From assembly GCF_004006295.1 (NCBI RefSeq), contig NZ_CP026095.1:1040001-1104000 (forward strand): 64,000 bases of DNA. The letters run 5' to 3'. The notes beneath the pieces are model-generated. The model saw only the letters and a program-made list of their open reading frames with translations. It had not been told where the DNA came from and ran no database searches. The number at the start of each line of letters is the position of its first letter. Position 1 is the stretch's first letter. The stretch is from Peribacillus asahii. GTDB lineage: Bacteria > Bacillota > Bacilli > Bacillales > DSM-1321. The position numbers and the translations under genes are program-made. Positions 16,364 to 24,750 of this stretch are shown piece after piece.

Positions 16364-16522
16364 TTAATCGTGCATTGCTCCTGCCTCTCGGGAAGTCATT
16401 GCACCTTGTCCTTCACTTACATCTTTTTGAATTTGTTGTTTTACTTTTTGTGCATCTGTTCCGGCAAATTCTGGTTTCATAATAGAACCCAAATTCTCTT
16501 TTGCTTGTTGATTCTGTTGCAT
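16364..16522 (-). CDS. small gamma-type SASP-like protein
   Basis: The 52-aa product is hydrophilic and Gln-rich. The stretch PEFAGTDAQKVKQQIQ (about residues 26-41) matches the repeat of gamma-type small acid-soluble spore proteins (E-F-A-x-E-T-x-A-Q-x-V-x-x-Q-N-Q), here in a single copy. Gamma SASPs store amino acids in the spore core. ATG 16522 follows an excellent AGGAGG; a longer frame from 16552 reads through that site and is less likely. A strong terminator follows. The SASP link rests on this one motif, so it is tentative. Confidence 0.6.
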   Translation of the reverse strand: MQQNQQAKENLGSIMKPEFAGTDAQKVKQQIQKDVSEGQGAMTSREAGAMHD

Positions 16523-16667
16523 ACAAATCCTCCTCAATTTCTTGTTTAACAATCTTATTATTTACAAAAAAACACTCGGTATATCCCGAGGATTTGAGCG
16601 AATTTGACTTAAAGCAAGGGGGGCATTAGCACAATAACTAAAGCTCAATTTTTGAAGTCCTTTTTAA

Positions 16668-16835
16668 TTATTTAAAATAGCTCATGATCCATTCTCCAAC
16701 TAACCCGCCAAGGTAGACCCCGACGATACCTAACACTCCTGCTAAAACGGGCGGAGCTGGAATCGGAAGTTTTAAACATTTAAACAGAATACCCACTGCT
16801 AAACCGGCTACAATACTTAAAATAATTTCTTTCAT
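16668..16835 (-). CDS. XapX domain membrane protein
   Basis: The 55-aa frame reads MKEIILSIVAGLAVGILFK, then CLKLPIPAPPVLAGVLGIVG and a C-terminal helix ending SYFK. Two membrane helices separated by a Pro-rich PIPAPP loop are the hallmark of the XapX (DUF1427) family, whose members are about 50-60 aa and of unknown function. ATG 16835 has AAAGGCGG upstream. It is too short to stand out in an ordinary frame search. It appears to be its own unit. Confidence 0.8.
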   Translation of the reverse strand: MKEIILSIVAGLAVGILFKCLKLPIPAPPVLAGVLGIVGVYLGGLVGEWIMSYFK

Positions 16836-16982
16836 AAAAGCACCGCCTTTAAGATATGTGACATCTTAATAGTGGCCCAATTTTGCAATTCTTATTAATT
16901 TCCCCATTAGTGCATTAAAAAAAAGCCTTCTGAAATGGAAGCTGTATCTTGAAGGAAAGCGCCTGCTAGTTCAACAAGAAAA

Positions 16983-17003
16983 GGCTGTCTTAACGATAAC
17001 AGC
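16983..17003 (-). terminator. terminator of the Lrp-type gene
   Basis: On the reverse strand GGCTGTTA, TCGT, TAAGACAGCC forms a stem followed by TTTTCTTG. Confidence 0.7.
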
Positions 17004-17058
17004 CGGACTTTCATGTATCACATTCATTCCATTGCTATCCTTCTAGGAAAACAATCAT

Positions 17059-17505
17059 CTATTGCAATGTCGCAGTTAACGGATTATGTTGTTTGATCTC
17101 TTGTATGGATAGATTTACATTATAATTTCCATGTTCGAGAAGTTTATTAAGAAAAAGATTCAATTGCTCTTGGGATTTAACTTTTATTTTTAAATGGTAA
17201 CATCCTTGTCCAGATATCCGGTGAGCTTCAACTACCTCATTTCGATTATTAATAAAGTGGATAAACGAATCGTGATTTGCTGTTTTCATATAAACAATGA
17301 TAAACGCTGTAAAGGTCAGCCCTAATTTCATTTCATCGATGATTAAAGAGTAGGCTTTAATTACACCATTTTCCTCAAGTTTTTTAATGCGATTTCCTAC
17401 TGCTTGTCCAGTCATATGAATTTGTTCACCTAAGTCTTTCCATTGAATGCGTGAGTTTCCCATTAGATATTGGAGGATTTGAAAATCAGTTTGATCAAGT
17501 TTCAT
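17059..17505 (-). CDS. Lrp/AsnC family regulator
   Basis: The 148-aa protein has an N-terminal winged helix (LDQTDFQILQYLMGNSRIQWKDLGEQI, then GQAVGNRIKKLEENGVIKAY, residues about 2-60) and a C-terminal RAM-type alpha/beta domain that binds amino acids in this family. The start ATG 17505 has AAAGGAG in front; the longer reading from 17523 crosses that site. It diverges from the isochorismatase-family gene at 17623, so that gene is its probable target. Ligand unknown. Confidence 0.88.
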   Translation of the reverse strand: MKLDQTDFQILQYLMGNSRIQWKDLGEQIHMTGQAVGNRIKKLEENGVIKAYSLIIDEMKLGLTFTAFIIVYMKTANHDSFIHFINNRNEVVEAHRISGQGCYHLKIKVKSQEQLNLFLNKLLEHGNYNVNLSIQEIKQHNPLTATLQ

Positions 17506-17622
17506 ATAAACTCCTTTCACCATGAAATGATTTGATATAAAACAATTTCATCAACGTATCGATTAAATACAAGATATAATCTATGATTTTATTATAAATT
17601 ACTTTTGATGAGGTGGGAAAAA

Positions 17623-18177
17623 ATGAGCACAGCGTTGATTTTAGTTGATATTCAAAATGACTATTTTCCAAATGGAAAGATGGAATTAAGCAATCCTGTA
17701 AAAGCAGCCGCTAATGCTGCTAAAGTTCTTGAATGGTTTAGACAGAATAACAAAGATTATATTTTTCATGTTCAGCATATCGCAAGTGATCCAGGGCTAG
17801 GCTTCTTTCTACCGGATACGGAAGGAGTTAAACTAAATGAGGCTGTTCTACCATTAGAACACGAAAGCATTATCAAAAAACACTTTCCTAACAGCTTTTT
17901 AAAGACTGAATTAGAAAGCGAATTAAAAGAAACAGGAGTAACCAAGGTAGTGGTTGTAGGTATGATGACACATATGTGTATTGATGCTACAGTTAGAGCT
18001 GCAGTCGATCTAGGCTTTGAAACCACACTTATCGAAGATGCATGTACGACAAGAGAATTATCTTATCAAGATAAGGTCATCCCAGCTGAGCAGGTTCATT
18101 ATGCGTTTGTCAGTGCACTCAATGGAATGTATGCAAATGTTGTTTCGACAGAGGACTTCTTAAAGACACAAAGCTAA
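17623..18177 (+). CDS. isochorismatase-family cysteine hydrolase
   Basis: The 184-aa alpha/beta hydrolase has the catalytic triad of the family: Asp in LVDIQNDYF (about residue 9), Lys in IIKKHFPNSF (about 85) and Cys in GMMTHMCIDAT (about 117). The cis-peptide VVVGM segment precedes the Cys. Members include nicotinamidases, isochorismatases and N-carbamoyl hydrolases; the substrate cannot be told. ATG 17623 is chosen for GAGGTGG six bases upstream, rather than TTG 17605. Divergent from an Lrp-type regulator, so probably induced by an amino-acid-like effector. Confidence 0.88.
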   Translation: MSTALILVDIQNDYFPNGKMELSNPVKAAANAAKVLEWFRQNNKDYIFHVQHIASDPGLGFFLPDTEGVKLNEAVLPLEHESIIKKHFPNSFLKTELESELKETGVTKVVVVGMMTHMCIDATVRAAVDLGFETTLIEDACTTRELSYQDKVIPAEQVHYAFVSALNGMYANVVSTEDFLKTQS

Positions 18178-18621
18178 CGCAATCTCGAAAAACAACTGAT
18201 TAAATAGAAATAGGGGAGAGTGTTGAAAAAACAGTCTCCTTTCTTGTTGATGTTTAAATTCATAAACATACTATCCTTATTTAATATAGTCTAGTGCTTT
18301 CATTTAAAATATCAAAATTATGTATGAAGAAAAAACCCAACTTTCCATAAGAAAGCAGGGATTTTTGACGTTTTATTAGATTCAGGAATTTGAACAATTA
18401 AGTGGATCTTATTGAAGAAAAGCACTCAATCGTTGAATAGGCAAATACGCTTTTATTGCATATTATCTTTGAACTATGCAATTATTTTGCTACTAATAAC
18501 CTTAATTAAGAAGGGTGTACTACTCTTGTATGTACATAAAAATTCATCGAAATATAGCCTGTAATTTTCTAAATTTTGCTTGTATAGTTACGGTATTATA
18601 TTTTTAAAGGGAGTGTTTCAT
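18178..18621. other. 440-base region without a gene
   Basis: It contains a weak terminator-like hairpin after the hydrolase gene (GGAGAG near 18213 with GTCTCC near 18233) and A/T-rich DNA. I see no open frame, RNA gene or repeat that I can support. Confidence 0.4.
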
Positions 18622-18867
18622 TTGTTTTTTAAGCTTACAAAAGAGCAGCAACAATTAATGATTTCTGACATTCAATATTTCTTTTCACAAGAAAGAGACG
18701 AAGAAATAACTGAATTTGCTGCAGAAAGAGTATTAGACTTCGTTAAGGAGTCCCTTGCTCCTCATTTCTATAACGCTGCTGTGCTAGATGCTAAACAAGT
18801 AGTTGAACAGCAAATTTCTTCACTTGAAGATGAACTATTAACGCTTGAACGTCCAATAAAAAGATAA
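18622..18867 (+). CDS. DUF2164 family protein
   Basis: The 81-aa acidic, helical protein begins MFFKLTKEQQQLMISDIQYFF and contains ERDEEITEFAAERVLDFV and FYNAAVLDAKQVVEQQ, the pattern of the DUF2164 family (about 80 aa, function unknown). The TTG at 18622 has AAAGGGAG eight bases upstream; the ATG at 18580 would give an unusual hydrophobic extension without a ribosome binding site. A terminator follows. Confidence 0.8.
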   Translation: MFFKLTKEQQQLMISDIQYFFSQERDEEITEFAAERVLDFVKESLAPHFYNAAVLDAKQVVEQQISSLEDELLTLERPIKR

Positions 18868-18878
18868 ATAACTTTTTC

Positions 18879-18914
18879 AAGAGTGAATTTGATCATAGTT
18901 CACTCTTTTTATTT
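18879..18914 (+). terminator. terminator after the DUF2164 gene
   Basis: AAGAGTGAA and TTCACTCTT form the stem, followed by TTTATTTT. Confidence 0.85.
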
Positions 18915-19019
18915 TGTGGAATCATTTAATCGAACTGAACCTTCTTCAACCTGCTCCGTTTATCTTTTAAACTATTTCTTGAAGAGGCAGCTGTACAAGG
19001 AAGTTGTCTTATACAGCTT

Positions 19020-19805
19020 TTAGTTTTCCATAAAAAAAGCTTTTCTCTCTGTAGTAATCCATTGCTGTAAATCGTCCTGACTGCGTTGGACGAGTCGATT
19101 GACTAATACATCATGCCATACATAATCCTCTAATAAATAAATGTGAATCGGGTCATCTGTATAAAAGGCCATACTGCGCTCTTTAAAGGAAGGCCCATAA
19201 ATCATTTCTTTCGCATCTATCGAAAGAATAAACCAGTGCTCACTAGAAGTGGCTTCCGTAAAAGGGGTAATGCGATGAACGTCTACATGTTTAACGGGAT
19301 TTTCAACATGCAGGGTGATGCCTTGCACGGTAACTCGAGCAGCCGCCTCTTTCAAATCCTCCTTTAACACATCGTACATATCGTCCCACATTGAAATAAC
19401 AACGCGTTTTTCTGCTTTTTTGAGCAATACCTGACAGTAGCTAATAATCGTTTCACGATCTTTTAACGTCATGACACGATTGTCGGGCTTTTTGTCTGTT
19501 AGTTCCAGTTGCTTCAATGAATCGCTGACAATTTCATAATTAGATTGCCAGTCTGATTGAGCCTTCTTTAAAAAGATCTCAACAGGCAGCGGTGAATATT
19601 GCGTATTATTATTTATTTCTTCCTTCAAGACAATTCCCTTTTCAACAAGACTGCCTAAGACGTCATACACTCGTGCGCGTGGAATGCCCGAATCTTTGCT
19701 AACTTGATAGGCGGTAACCGTTCCTTGTTTAACAAGAGAAACATAGGATTTAGCTTCATATTCGTTAAAGCCTAGTTTTTTTAGCTGCTGTACTATGTTT
19801 TCCAC
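19020..19805 (-). CDS. TrmB family transcriptional regulator (first copy)
   Basis: The 261-aa protein has the N-terminal TrmB winged helix (LKKLGFNEYEAKSYVSLVKQG, then YQVSKDSGIPRARVYDVLGSLVEKGIV, residues about 8-60), a helical linker and a C-terminal effector domain (about 110-250). It diverges from a TauE-type exporter gene, with a 26-bp inverted repeat between them overlapping the exporter's -10 region. The second TrmB in the window (42439) has the same arrangement with a LysE-type exporter, and the two proteins are similar along their length. Effector unknown. Confidence 0.9.
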   Translation of the reverse strand: MENIVQQLKKLGFNEYEAKSYVSLVKQGTVTAYQVSKDSGIPRARVYDVLGSLVEKGIVLKEEINNNTQYSPLPVEIFLKKAQSDWQSNYEIVSDSLKQLELTDKKPDNRVMTLKDRETIISYCQVLLKKAEKRVVISMWDDMYDVLKEDLKEAAARVTVQGITLHVENPVKHVDVHRITPFTEATSSEHWFILSIDAKEMIYGPSFKERSMAFYTDDPIHIYLLEDYVWHDVLVNRLVQRSQDDLQQWITTERKAFFMEN

Positions 19806-19854
19806 TTCTTTTCCTCCAATAGTTATTTATCTTTATCATATCAAAATATAGCTA

Positions 19855-19898
19855 TTTACAATAATAAATATATTAGTTACTATTATAGTAGTAACTAA
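19855..19898 (+). promoter_or_regulatory. promoter of the TauE gene with TrmB operator
   Basis: A -35 TTTACA (19855-19860) and -10 TACTAT (19878-19883) are spaced by 17 bases. The arms TTAGTTACTA (19873-19882) and TAGTAACTAA (19889-19898) form a perfect inverted repeat over the -10 and start point. Each arm contains TAGTNACTA, itself palindromic. Related half-sites occur at 42322-42342 and 42399-42419 beside the other TrmB gene. Confidence 0.65.
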
Positions 19899-19915
19899 GA
19901 AGAGGGTTGAGTTAG

Positions 19916-20683
19916 ATGCTATTTGAATTGGATCCATCGTTATTAATAATTTTGCTTGTCTTTGGTTTTTTAGCCGCATTTATTGATTCAGTTGTCGGCG
20001 GGGGCGGGCTAATTGCCTTACCTGCATTGTTATTTACCGGTTTGACACCAGCGGGCGCTGTAGCAACGAATAAATTAGCAGGGACAATAGGTTCTTTAAC
20101 AAGTACCATTATGTTTTATCGTTCAGGGAAGCTTGATTTAAAATCGGTTTATAAGTTCTTTCCGCTTGTTTTTATTGGTTCGATGATTGGAGCTTGGACG
20201 GTTCATTTGATGAACCCTGAAGTACTAAAGCCATTGATGCTTGTCATGCTTGCAGATGTTGCAATTTATACGATTTTCAAGAAAGATTGGGGCAATAATT
20301 CTACCTATAAAAAATTATCCATTCGCGACTTTATTATTTTTATGATTTTGCTCGCCGCTATCGGTTTCTACGATGGATTTCTAGGTCCTGGAACAGGTTC
20401 ATTTTTAATCTTTGCTTTTTTAATGATGGGCTTTGATTTTTTAAAGGCGGCAGGGAATGCGAAGTTTTTAAACTTTGGCAGTAATATTGCGGCCTTGTTA
20501 ATGTTTATGTATTTAGGACAAATCAATTATGCCTATGGTTTAGTGATGGGGCTTGCGCAAATTGCTGGAGCGATCTGCGGTTCAAAATTTGCGATTAAAC
20601 GAGGAAGCAGCTATGTACGTGCACTGTTTATCGTAGTAACTTTTTTATTGTTAGCCAAAAATGTTTATGATTATCTTAAGTAA
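19916..20683 (+). CDS. TauE/SafE family membrane exporter
   Basis: The 255-aa protein has about seven to eight membrane helices and the family motifs FIDSVVGGGGLIALPAL (about residues 22-38) and FYDGFLGPGTGSF (about 153-165). Members are thought to export sulfite, sulfonates or other small anions; the substrate is not known here. It is preceded by a TrmB-type operator and transcribed away from the TrmB gene. GAGGGTTGAG lies before ATG 19916. A long hairpin terminator follows. Confidence 0.9.
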   Translation: MLFELDPSLLIILLVFGFLAAFIDSVVGGGGLIALPALLFTGLTPAGAVATNKLAGTIGSLTSTIMFYRSGKLDLKSVYKFFPLVFIGSMIGAWTVHLMNPEVLKPLMLVMLADVAIYTIFKKDWGNNSTYKKLSIRDFIIFMILLAAIGFYDGFLGPGTGSFLIFAFLMMGFDFLKAAGNAKFLNFGSNIAALLMFMYLGQINYAYGLVMGLAQIAGAICGSKFAIKRGSSYVRALFIVVTFLLLAKNVYDYLK

Positions 20684-20689
20684 TAAAGG

Positions 20690-20740
20690 AGCGTGATTCA
20701 AAAAGACATACATGTGTCTCTTTGAATCACGCTCTCTTTA
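20690..20740. terminator. bidirectional terminator
   Basis: GAGCGTGATTCAAA (20690-20703) pairs with TTTGAATCACGCTC (20721-20734), and AGACA/TGTCT extends the stem inward. It separates convergent genes. Confidence 0.88.
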
Positions 20741-20767
20741 ATCAGCATAAAGTTCTGCTAAATTCCT

Positions 20768-21535
20768 TTACTTTTTCTTCAACTGATACAACTCACCAGT
20801 CGTTTCTCCTTTGTAAGTCGTTTTGATTAGTCCGACGTTTTTAGCGTAATACATTTTCACGCCTTCTTCAGCCGTTACTTCGACTACTTGTTTGAACGTA
20901 CCGGCATGCGTTTTAACCGTTTTATTCACGGCCGTAATTTTATACGTGTTTAGTACGTCGCCTTCATAGATGATTTTCCAAGAGTAACCTACTTTGACCG
21001 GATATTTAATGAGCGCGTTATGAGTGTGTGGATCATCGGGATGAACGGTATATAGTCCATCTTTTGTTTCCCTTAAATACCATTGATATGTTGTTTTGTC
21101 AGGCATTGTCGTTGTCCAGAGCAACCAGCCTTTTCCGAAGTATTCGTGAGTATATTTCTTTCCGTTGCTTTTTTCGGTGTACAATCCATCTTCATACTTA
21201 TACACATAAATTTTATTTGGATCTTGTTGATAACTAGCTTGCGTGGAGATGAATGTTAAATACTTAGTCGCCACAAACGCTTTTTTCTTATTGTAGCGAA
21301 TTTCAGACCAGCCGCTTTTCGTTTTGGCATAAACGGTCACTTTGGCTCCTTTTTTCAGGGAACCGACCTTTTTGGATGAGGTTGATGGTTTTTCCCGAAC
21401 ATTTAATGTACCAGATTTAATATTAACTGTTGCAGTCAGTGTTTGTGCCGCTTCTGCTTGTTTGGATAGTGGGATACAGACTGTAAAGATGAGGGCGAAT
21501 GCGATCAGCCATTTTACTAGTTTGTTTGTCTTCAT
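20768..21535 (-). CDS. secreted SH3-domain protein
   Basis: The 255-aa protein starts with a signal peptide (MKTNKLVKWLIAFALIF..., cleavage probably after QAEA). A bacterial SH3 domain follows (about residues 30-95: SGTLNVREKPSTSSKKVGSLKKG), then an uncharacterised domain rich in Tyr and Lys ending LYQLKKK. Such SH3 domains bind peptidoglycan. The start at 21535 is fixed by AAGGAGG; the frame is open to 21631 but without a site there. Probably cell-wall associated. Confidence 0.8.
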   Translation of the reverse strand: MKTNKLVKWLIAFALIFTVCIPLSKQAEAAQTLTATVNIKSGTLNVREKPSTSSKKVGSLKKGAKVTVYAKTKSGWSEIRYNKKKAFVATKYLTFISTQASYQQDPNKIYVYKYEDGLYTEKSNGKKYTHEYFGKGWLLWTTTMPDKTTYQWYLRETKDGLYTVHPDDPHTHNALIKYPVKVGYSWKIIYEGDVLNTYKITAVNKTVKTHAGTFKQVVEVTAEEGVKMYYAKNVGLIKTTYKGETTGELYQLKKK

Positions 21536-21686
21536 TAGTGCCTCCTTATAGATTATTGAATTTATTTTACATAATTTAACATTATATGAGAATCCTCCTT
21601 TTGTTATGACTAAAAAATTGAATTTATACATGTTTATATAGTTTTTGAATAACTATGTAACAACATAGTCAATTAGGAGGGGAAGT

Positions 21687-22739
21687 ATGTCACGGTTACA
21701 AGAGTTCAAGGAGTTGTTTCAACAAATGAAACAAGCATGGGAACGGAATGAGCAGGCCGCTCTCGTGATGCTGATTAGTGCGAACGGTTCTGCTTATAGA
21801 CTTCCGGGGGCGAAAATGATGATGACAAGAGCTGGAGAGATGTTTGGCACCATCAGCGGTGGCTGTTTGGAAAGTGATTTATACCGATGGGCTGAACAGG
21901 CGGTGGACCGGAAAACCCCACATGTGCAAACGTACAATTTAAGCGAGCAGGACATTTGGGGACTAGGAATCGGTTGTAAAGGAGTACTGAACATACTCAT
22001 ATTGCCGATTGAACGTAAGGATGAATTTTGGCTGAAAATAAATGAAGTTCTCGAAAGGAATCAAGCTTTCTCACTTGTGCTGGAGATTCCGACTGGAAGA
22101 CGGTTAATCGTTCAAAAAGATGGAAAGAGGCTAGGGGATACGGCAAGTGTGCCAAATGAAGTAGTTGAACGTGCGAGAAGCGTCATGGAGAAGCAAACGC
22201 GTGCTGAAGTATTTGTGTATAAAGGCCATCCATATTGGATTGATGCTGTAAAACCTAGTGAATCGCTCATCGTCGCGGGTGCTGGACGAGATTCGATTCC
22301 GGTTGTGGAGCTTGCGACTAAAGCAGGCTTTGCGGTGACGGTATTAGACCCGCGTGAAGAGTTGAATAATCCTCGCTTTTTTCCTAGTGCTGCACATCAT
22401 ATCGTTAAACATTCTACAGCACTCTCCTCCAATGAAATGATGGATTGTTGGTGGGTCATTATGAATCATCATCAGCAGCATGATGAAGATGCCTTACAGC
22501 TTGCGCTTAACAGTCATCCGCGCTTTGTCGGTGTGCTTGGACCGATGTCTCGAACGGAAGAGATGCTTTCCAACATTGGACGGAATTTTTCCAGTGGTCC
22601 GATTCGTTCCCCATTAGGCTTAGACTTAGGAGCGGAAACGATGGAGGAAGTGGCCGTTAGTATTGTTTCTGAATTAATGGCTGTAAGAAGCGGGCGAAAT
22701 CCAAGGCCGCTCCACGGAAAGGCGAAAATTCATGAGTAA
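21687..22739 (+). CDS. XdhC/CoxI family molybdoenzyme maturation factor
   Basis: The 350-aa protein has the XdhC N-terminal motif GSAYRLPGAKMMMT...GTISGGCLESDL (about 31-65) and a C-terminal Rossmann domain (VAGAGRDSIPVVELATKAGF, about 195-215). XdhC proteins carry molybdenum cofactor, sulfurate it and insert it into xanthine dehydrogenases; B. subtilis PucA is an example. The next gene overlaps by 8 bases and encodes a MobA-like nucleotidyltransferase, the usual partner. No xanthine dehydrogenase genes lie in the window. AGGAGGGG precedes ATG 21687. Confidence 0.88.
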   Translation: MSRLQEFKELFQQMKQAWERNEQAALVMLISANGSAYRLPGAKMMMTRAGEMFGTISGGCLESDLYRWAEQAVDRKTPHVQTYNLSEQDIWGLGIGCKGVLNILILPIERKDEFWLKINEVLERNQAFSLVLEIPTGRRLIVQKDGKRLGDTASVPNEVVERARSVMEKQTRAEVFVYKGHPYWIDAVKPSESLIVAGAGRDSIPVVELATKAGFAVTVLDPREELNNPRFFPSAAHHIVKHSTALSSNEMMDCWWVIMNHHQQHDEDALQLALNSHPRFVGVLGPMSRTEEMLSNIGRNFSSGPIRSPLGLDLGAETMEEVAVSIVSELMAVRSGRNPRPLHGKAKIHE

Positions 22740-23346
22740 GATTGGAGCTGTTATCCTCGCTGCTGGTATGTCCAAACGAATGGGCAAGCCTAAACTTTTA
22801 TTGCCATTGCACGGTACACCTCTTTTTCATTATGTGCTTAAAGCGTCTATTTATCATTCCCTAGATCCAATCGTTTTAATTGCAGGCCCATATATAGAGG
22901 AAATGCGTAAGCTGCCTCACGAACTCAGTCAAATTGAAGTCCTATACAATCTAAACTACGCAACGGGAATGGCTTCTTCTTTAAAACTAGGGATGGAAGC
23001 GATGAAAGGCCGCGTCGATGCGGCGATTATTTTTTTAGCGGATCAGCCTTTTGTTCCGGCTGAGGTTGTTCAAACGTTAATCAAACAACATAAGAAAACG
23101 AGAAAAGAAGGAATTCGGATTATACGCCCTGCTTATGAAGGGGGAGTAGGTCATCCAATTTTGTTTGACGCTGAATTATTTTCAGCATTCGATTCTATAG
23201 AGGGAGATCAAGGGGGGAAACCAATTATTCAAGCACATCAGGATCGAATGAAAATCGTTTCTTTCAATCACTCTATGTGGGGGAGAGATGTGGATACTCC
23301 TGAAGATTTGATGCAAATGGAACTGTATTTGAAACAAAAGAAGTAA
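22732..23346 (+). CDS. MobA-like molybdenum cofactor nucleotidyltransferase
   Basis: The 204-aa protein begins IGAVILAAGMSKRMGKPKLLLPL, the nucleotide-binding signature of the MobA/MocA/PucB group, and continues with FLADQPFVP (metal-binding region) and GGVGHPILF. It would transfer CMP or GMP to molybdopterin so that a xanthine-dehydrogenase-type enzyme can be loaded. It overlaps the XdhC gene by 8 bases (start inside the upstream gene), so the two are co-translated. The target enzyme must be encoded elsewhere. Confidence 0.86.
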   Translation: MSKIGAVILAAGMSKRMGKPKLLLPLHGTPLFHYVLKASIYHSLDPIVLIAGPYIEEMRKLPHELSQIEVLYNLNYATGMASSLKLGMEAMKGRVDAAIIFLADQPFVPAEVVQTLIKQHKKTRKEGIRIIRPAYEGGVGHPILFDAELFSAFDSIEGDQGGKPIIQAHQDRMKIVSFNHSMWGRDVDTPEDLMQMELYLKQKK

Positions 23347-23427
23347 CGGGGAAGCAGTTTCCAAATATTAAAGGCTATTCAATTCATCATATCTTGAAAT
23401 AATAAGGAAAAACATAGGAGAAGTGAA

Positions 23428-24285
23428 ATGAGCAGCCAGAAAAATTACCTACTGTTATTGATTGTTTTCATGTTAACTTTCGCGTGTACTCCCTCCGTTT
23501 ATGCGATGAAATGGGAAGACGAAGATACTCCAATTAGCTTTAAAATTGAAATGCTGCCTTGGGAAGAAGTGAATAAACTAATCCCTAATAAAACGAAATT
23601 TACAATTATCGATGTTGAAACAGGACAAAAATTTAATGTTCAGCGAAGAGCAGGGAGCCAGCATGCCGATGTACAGCCATTAACGAGGAAAGATACTCGG
23701 ATTATGAAGGAAATTTATCATAATCAATGGAGTTGGAAAAGAAGAGCGATTGTGATTGTCATGAAAGATCAAGTGATTGCGGCTTCGATGCATGGCATGC
23801 CGCATGGTGCTGGGGCTCTTGATAATGGCTTTTCCGGTCACTTTTGTGTTCATTTCTCAGGAAGTATTACACATCGTTTGAGAAATGAAGACCTTGCTCA
23901 TAAATTAATGATTTTGAAAGCAGCCGGTAAGCTGGATGACTATGCAGCGACGGTTAGTCCTTCCGAATTAATTGATATATTTGCTATGGCCGTCAATCAA
24001 GGAGATTCCACAATATTAGCACAGACGGTATCAAATGCGCATCGTATGAAATATTTGAATAGTATTGTTAAAGATATTACATACTTGAACCTTTCGAAGG
24101 AGCGTCGTGAAGGTGAAGATGAGTTATTGCTCATTGATATACCAACTCAGGTGGCTATTTATACGGAGAAGAGGGGCAAGGTAAAAGATACGATTCACTT
24201 TATTATTCGAAGAGAAGGCGTAACAGATCGCTGGTTTATTGACCAAGATGCTCTTTATCAGCAATTAGCTTCGATATTGGGTTAA
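23428..24285 (+). CDS. exported protein with a possible L,D-transpeptidase-like core
   Basis: The 285-aa product has a signal peptide (MSSQKNYLLLLIVFMLTFAC..., cleavage near VYA-MK; the Cys at about residue 20 could instead mark a lipoprotein). The mature part contains QHADVQPLT, MHGMPHGAGA and GHFCVHFSGSITHR (about 140-155). The His/Cys pattern resembles the active-site region of L,D-transpeptidase-like proteins, but the match is loose and I do not assign an enzyme. The gene is monocistronic, between XdhC-MobA and yjzC. Confidence 0.6.
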   Translation: MSSQKNYLLLLIVFMLTFACTPSVYAMKWEDEDTPISFKIEMLPWEEVNKLIPNKTKFTIIDVETGQKFNVQRRAGSQHADVQPLTRKDTRIMKEIYHNQWSWKRRAIVIVMKDQVIAASMHGMPHGAGALDNGFSGHFCVHFSGSITHRLRNEDLAHKLMILKAAGKLDDYAATVSPSELIDIFAMAVNQGDSTILAQTVSNAHRMKYLNSIVKDITYLNLSKERREGEDELLLIDIPTQVAIYTEKRGKVKDTIHFIIRREGVTDRWFIDQDALYQQLASILG

Positions 24286-24365
24286 ACTCCTAAAATTAAA
24301 AGACATGATGAGTCGATTATCGGAAATAATAAAAATGCAACATATTAAAGAAAGAGGGGTTACGG

Positions 24366-24545
24366 ATGGGACAAAATCGTCAATTTAAACCAGGGCAAAA
24401 AGCGCCTAATAATGGATTTTATGTCGAGATTGGTGAAACAGGAAGCACAGTGAATAACCCAAAGCAAATTAAATTAGAGGCTGGAGATCATTTTCCTGAA
24501 AACTCTAATCATAATCGAGTGTGGACATATAAACGTAAGCCGTGA
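24366..24545 (+). CDS. yjzC: YjzC family small protein
   Basis: The 59-aa frame reads MGQNRQFKPGQKAPNNGFYV and continues with EIGETGSTVNNP, KLEAGDHFPENSNHNRVWTYKRKP, matching the B. subtilis YjzC family throughout. Function unknown. It has AAAGAGGGG before ATG 24366 and its own terminator. It begins the block that follows the B. subtilis gene order. Confidence 0.9.
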   Translation: MGQNRQFKPGQKAPNNGFYVEIGETGSTVNNPKQIKLEAGDHFPENSNHNRVWTYKRKP

Positions 24546-24554
24546 GTAGAGAAT

Positions 24555-24592
24555 AGGGTGTGAAATCATGATGATTTCGTGCCCTGTTTTTA
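24555..24592 (+). terminator. terminator after yjzC
   Basis: AGGGTGTGAAATC and GATTTCGTGCCCT pair around ATGAT, followed by GTTTTTAT. Confidence 0.8.
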
Positions 24593-24672
24593 TGTCAAAA
24601 TTAATAAATCGCTAATTTCGTTAATAAAACGAAAAAGTCGTCGATAAATCGCGAAAAATAATAATTCCAAAC

Positions 24673-24728
24673 TTTACATAATCCATAAAGCGAGTATAAT
24701 AAAAATATAAAGGTCAAAGATGGTCAAA
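24673..24728 (+). promoter_or_regulatory. clpB promoter with CtsR operator
   Basis: A sigma-A promoter is visible: TTTACA (24673-24678), 16 bases, TATAAT (24695-24700). Directly downstream, GGTCAAA-GAT-GGTCAAA (24712-24728) is a full match to the CtsR heptad direct repeat, overlapping the likely start of transcription. CtsR represses clp heat-shock genes in Bacillus, so clpB should be heat-inducible. Confidence 0.9.
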
Positions 24729-24750
24729 TTCTTATTTGGGAGGGATTAAG

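Noticed and set aside
24601..24660. short A/T-rich motifs ATAAATCGC in the clpB upstream region
   Set aside because: They are too degenerate to define as a repeat; only the CtsR site and the promoter are supported.
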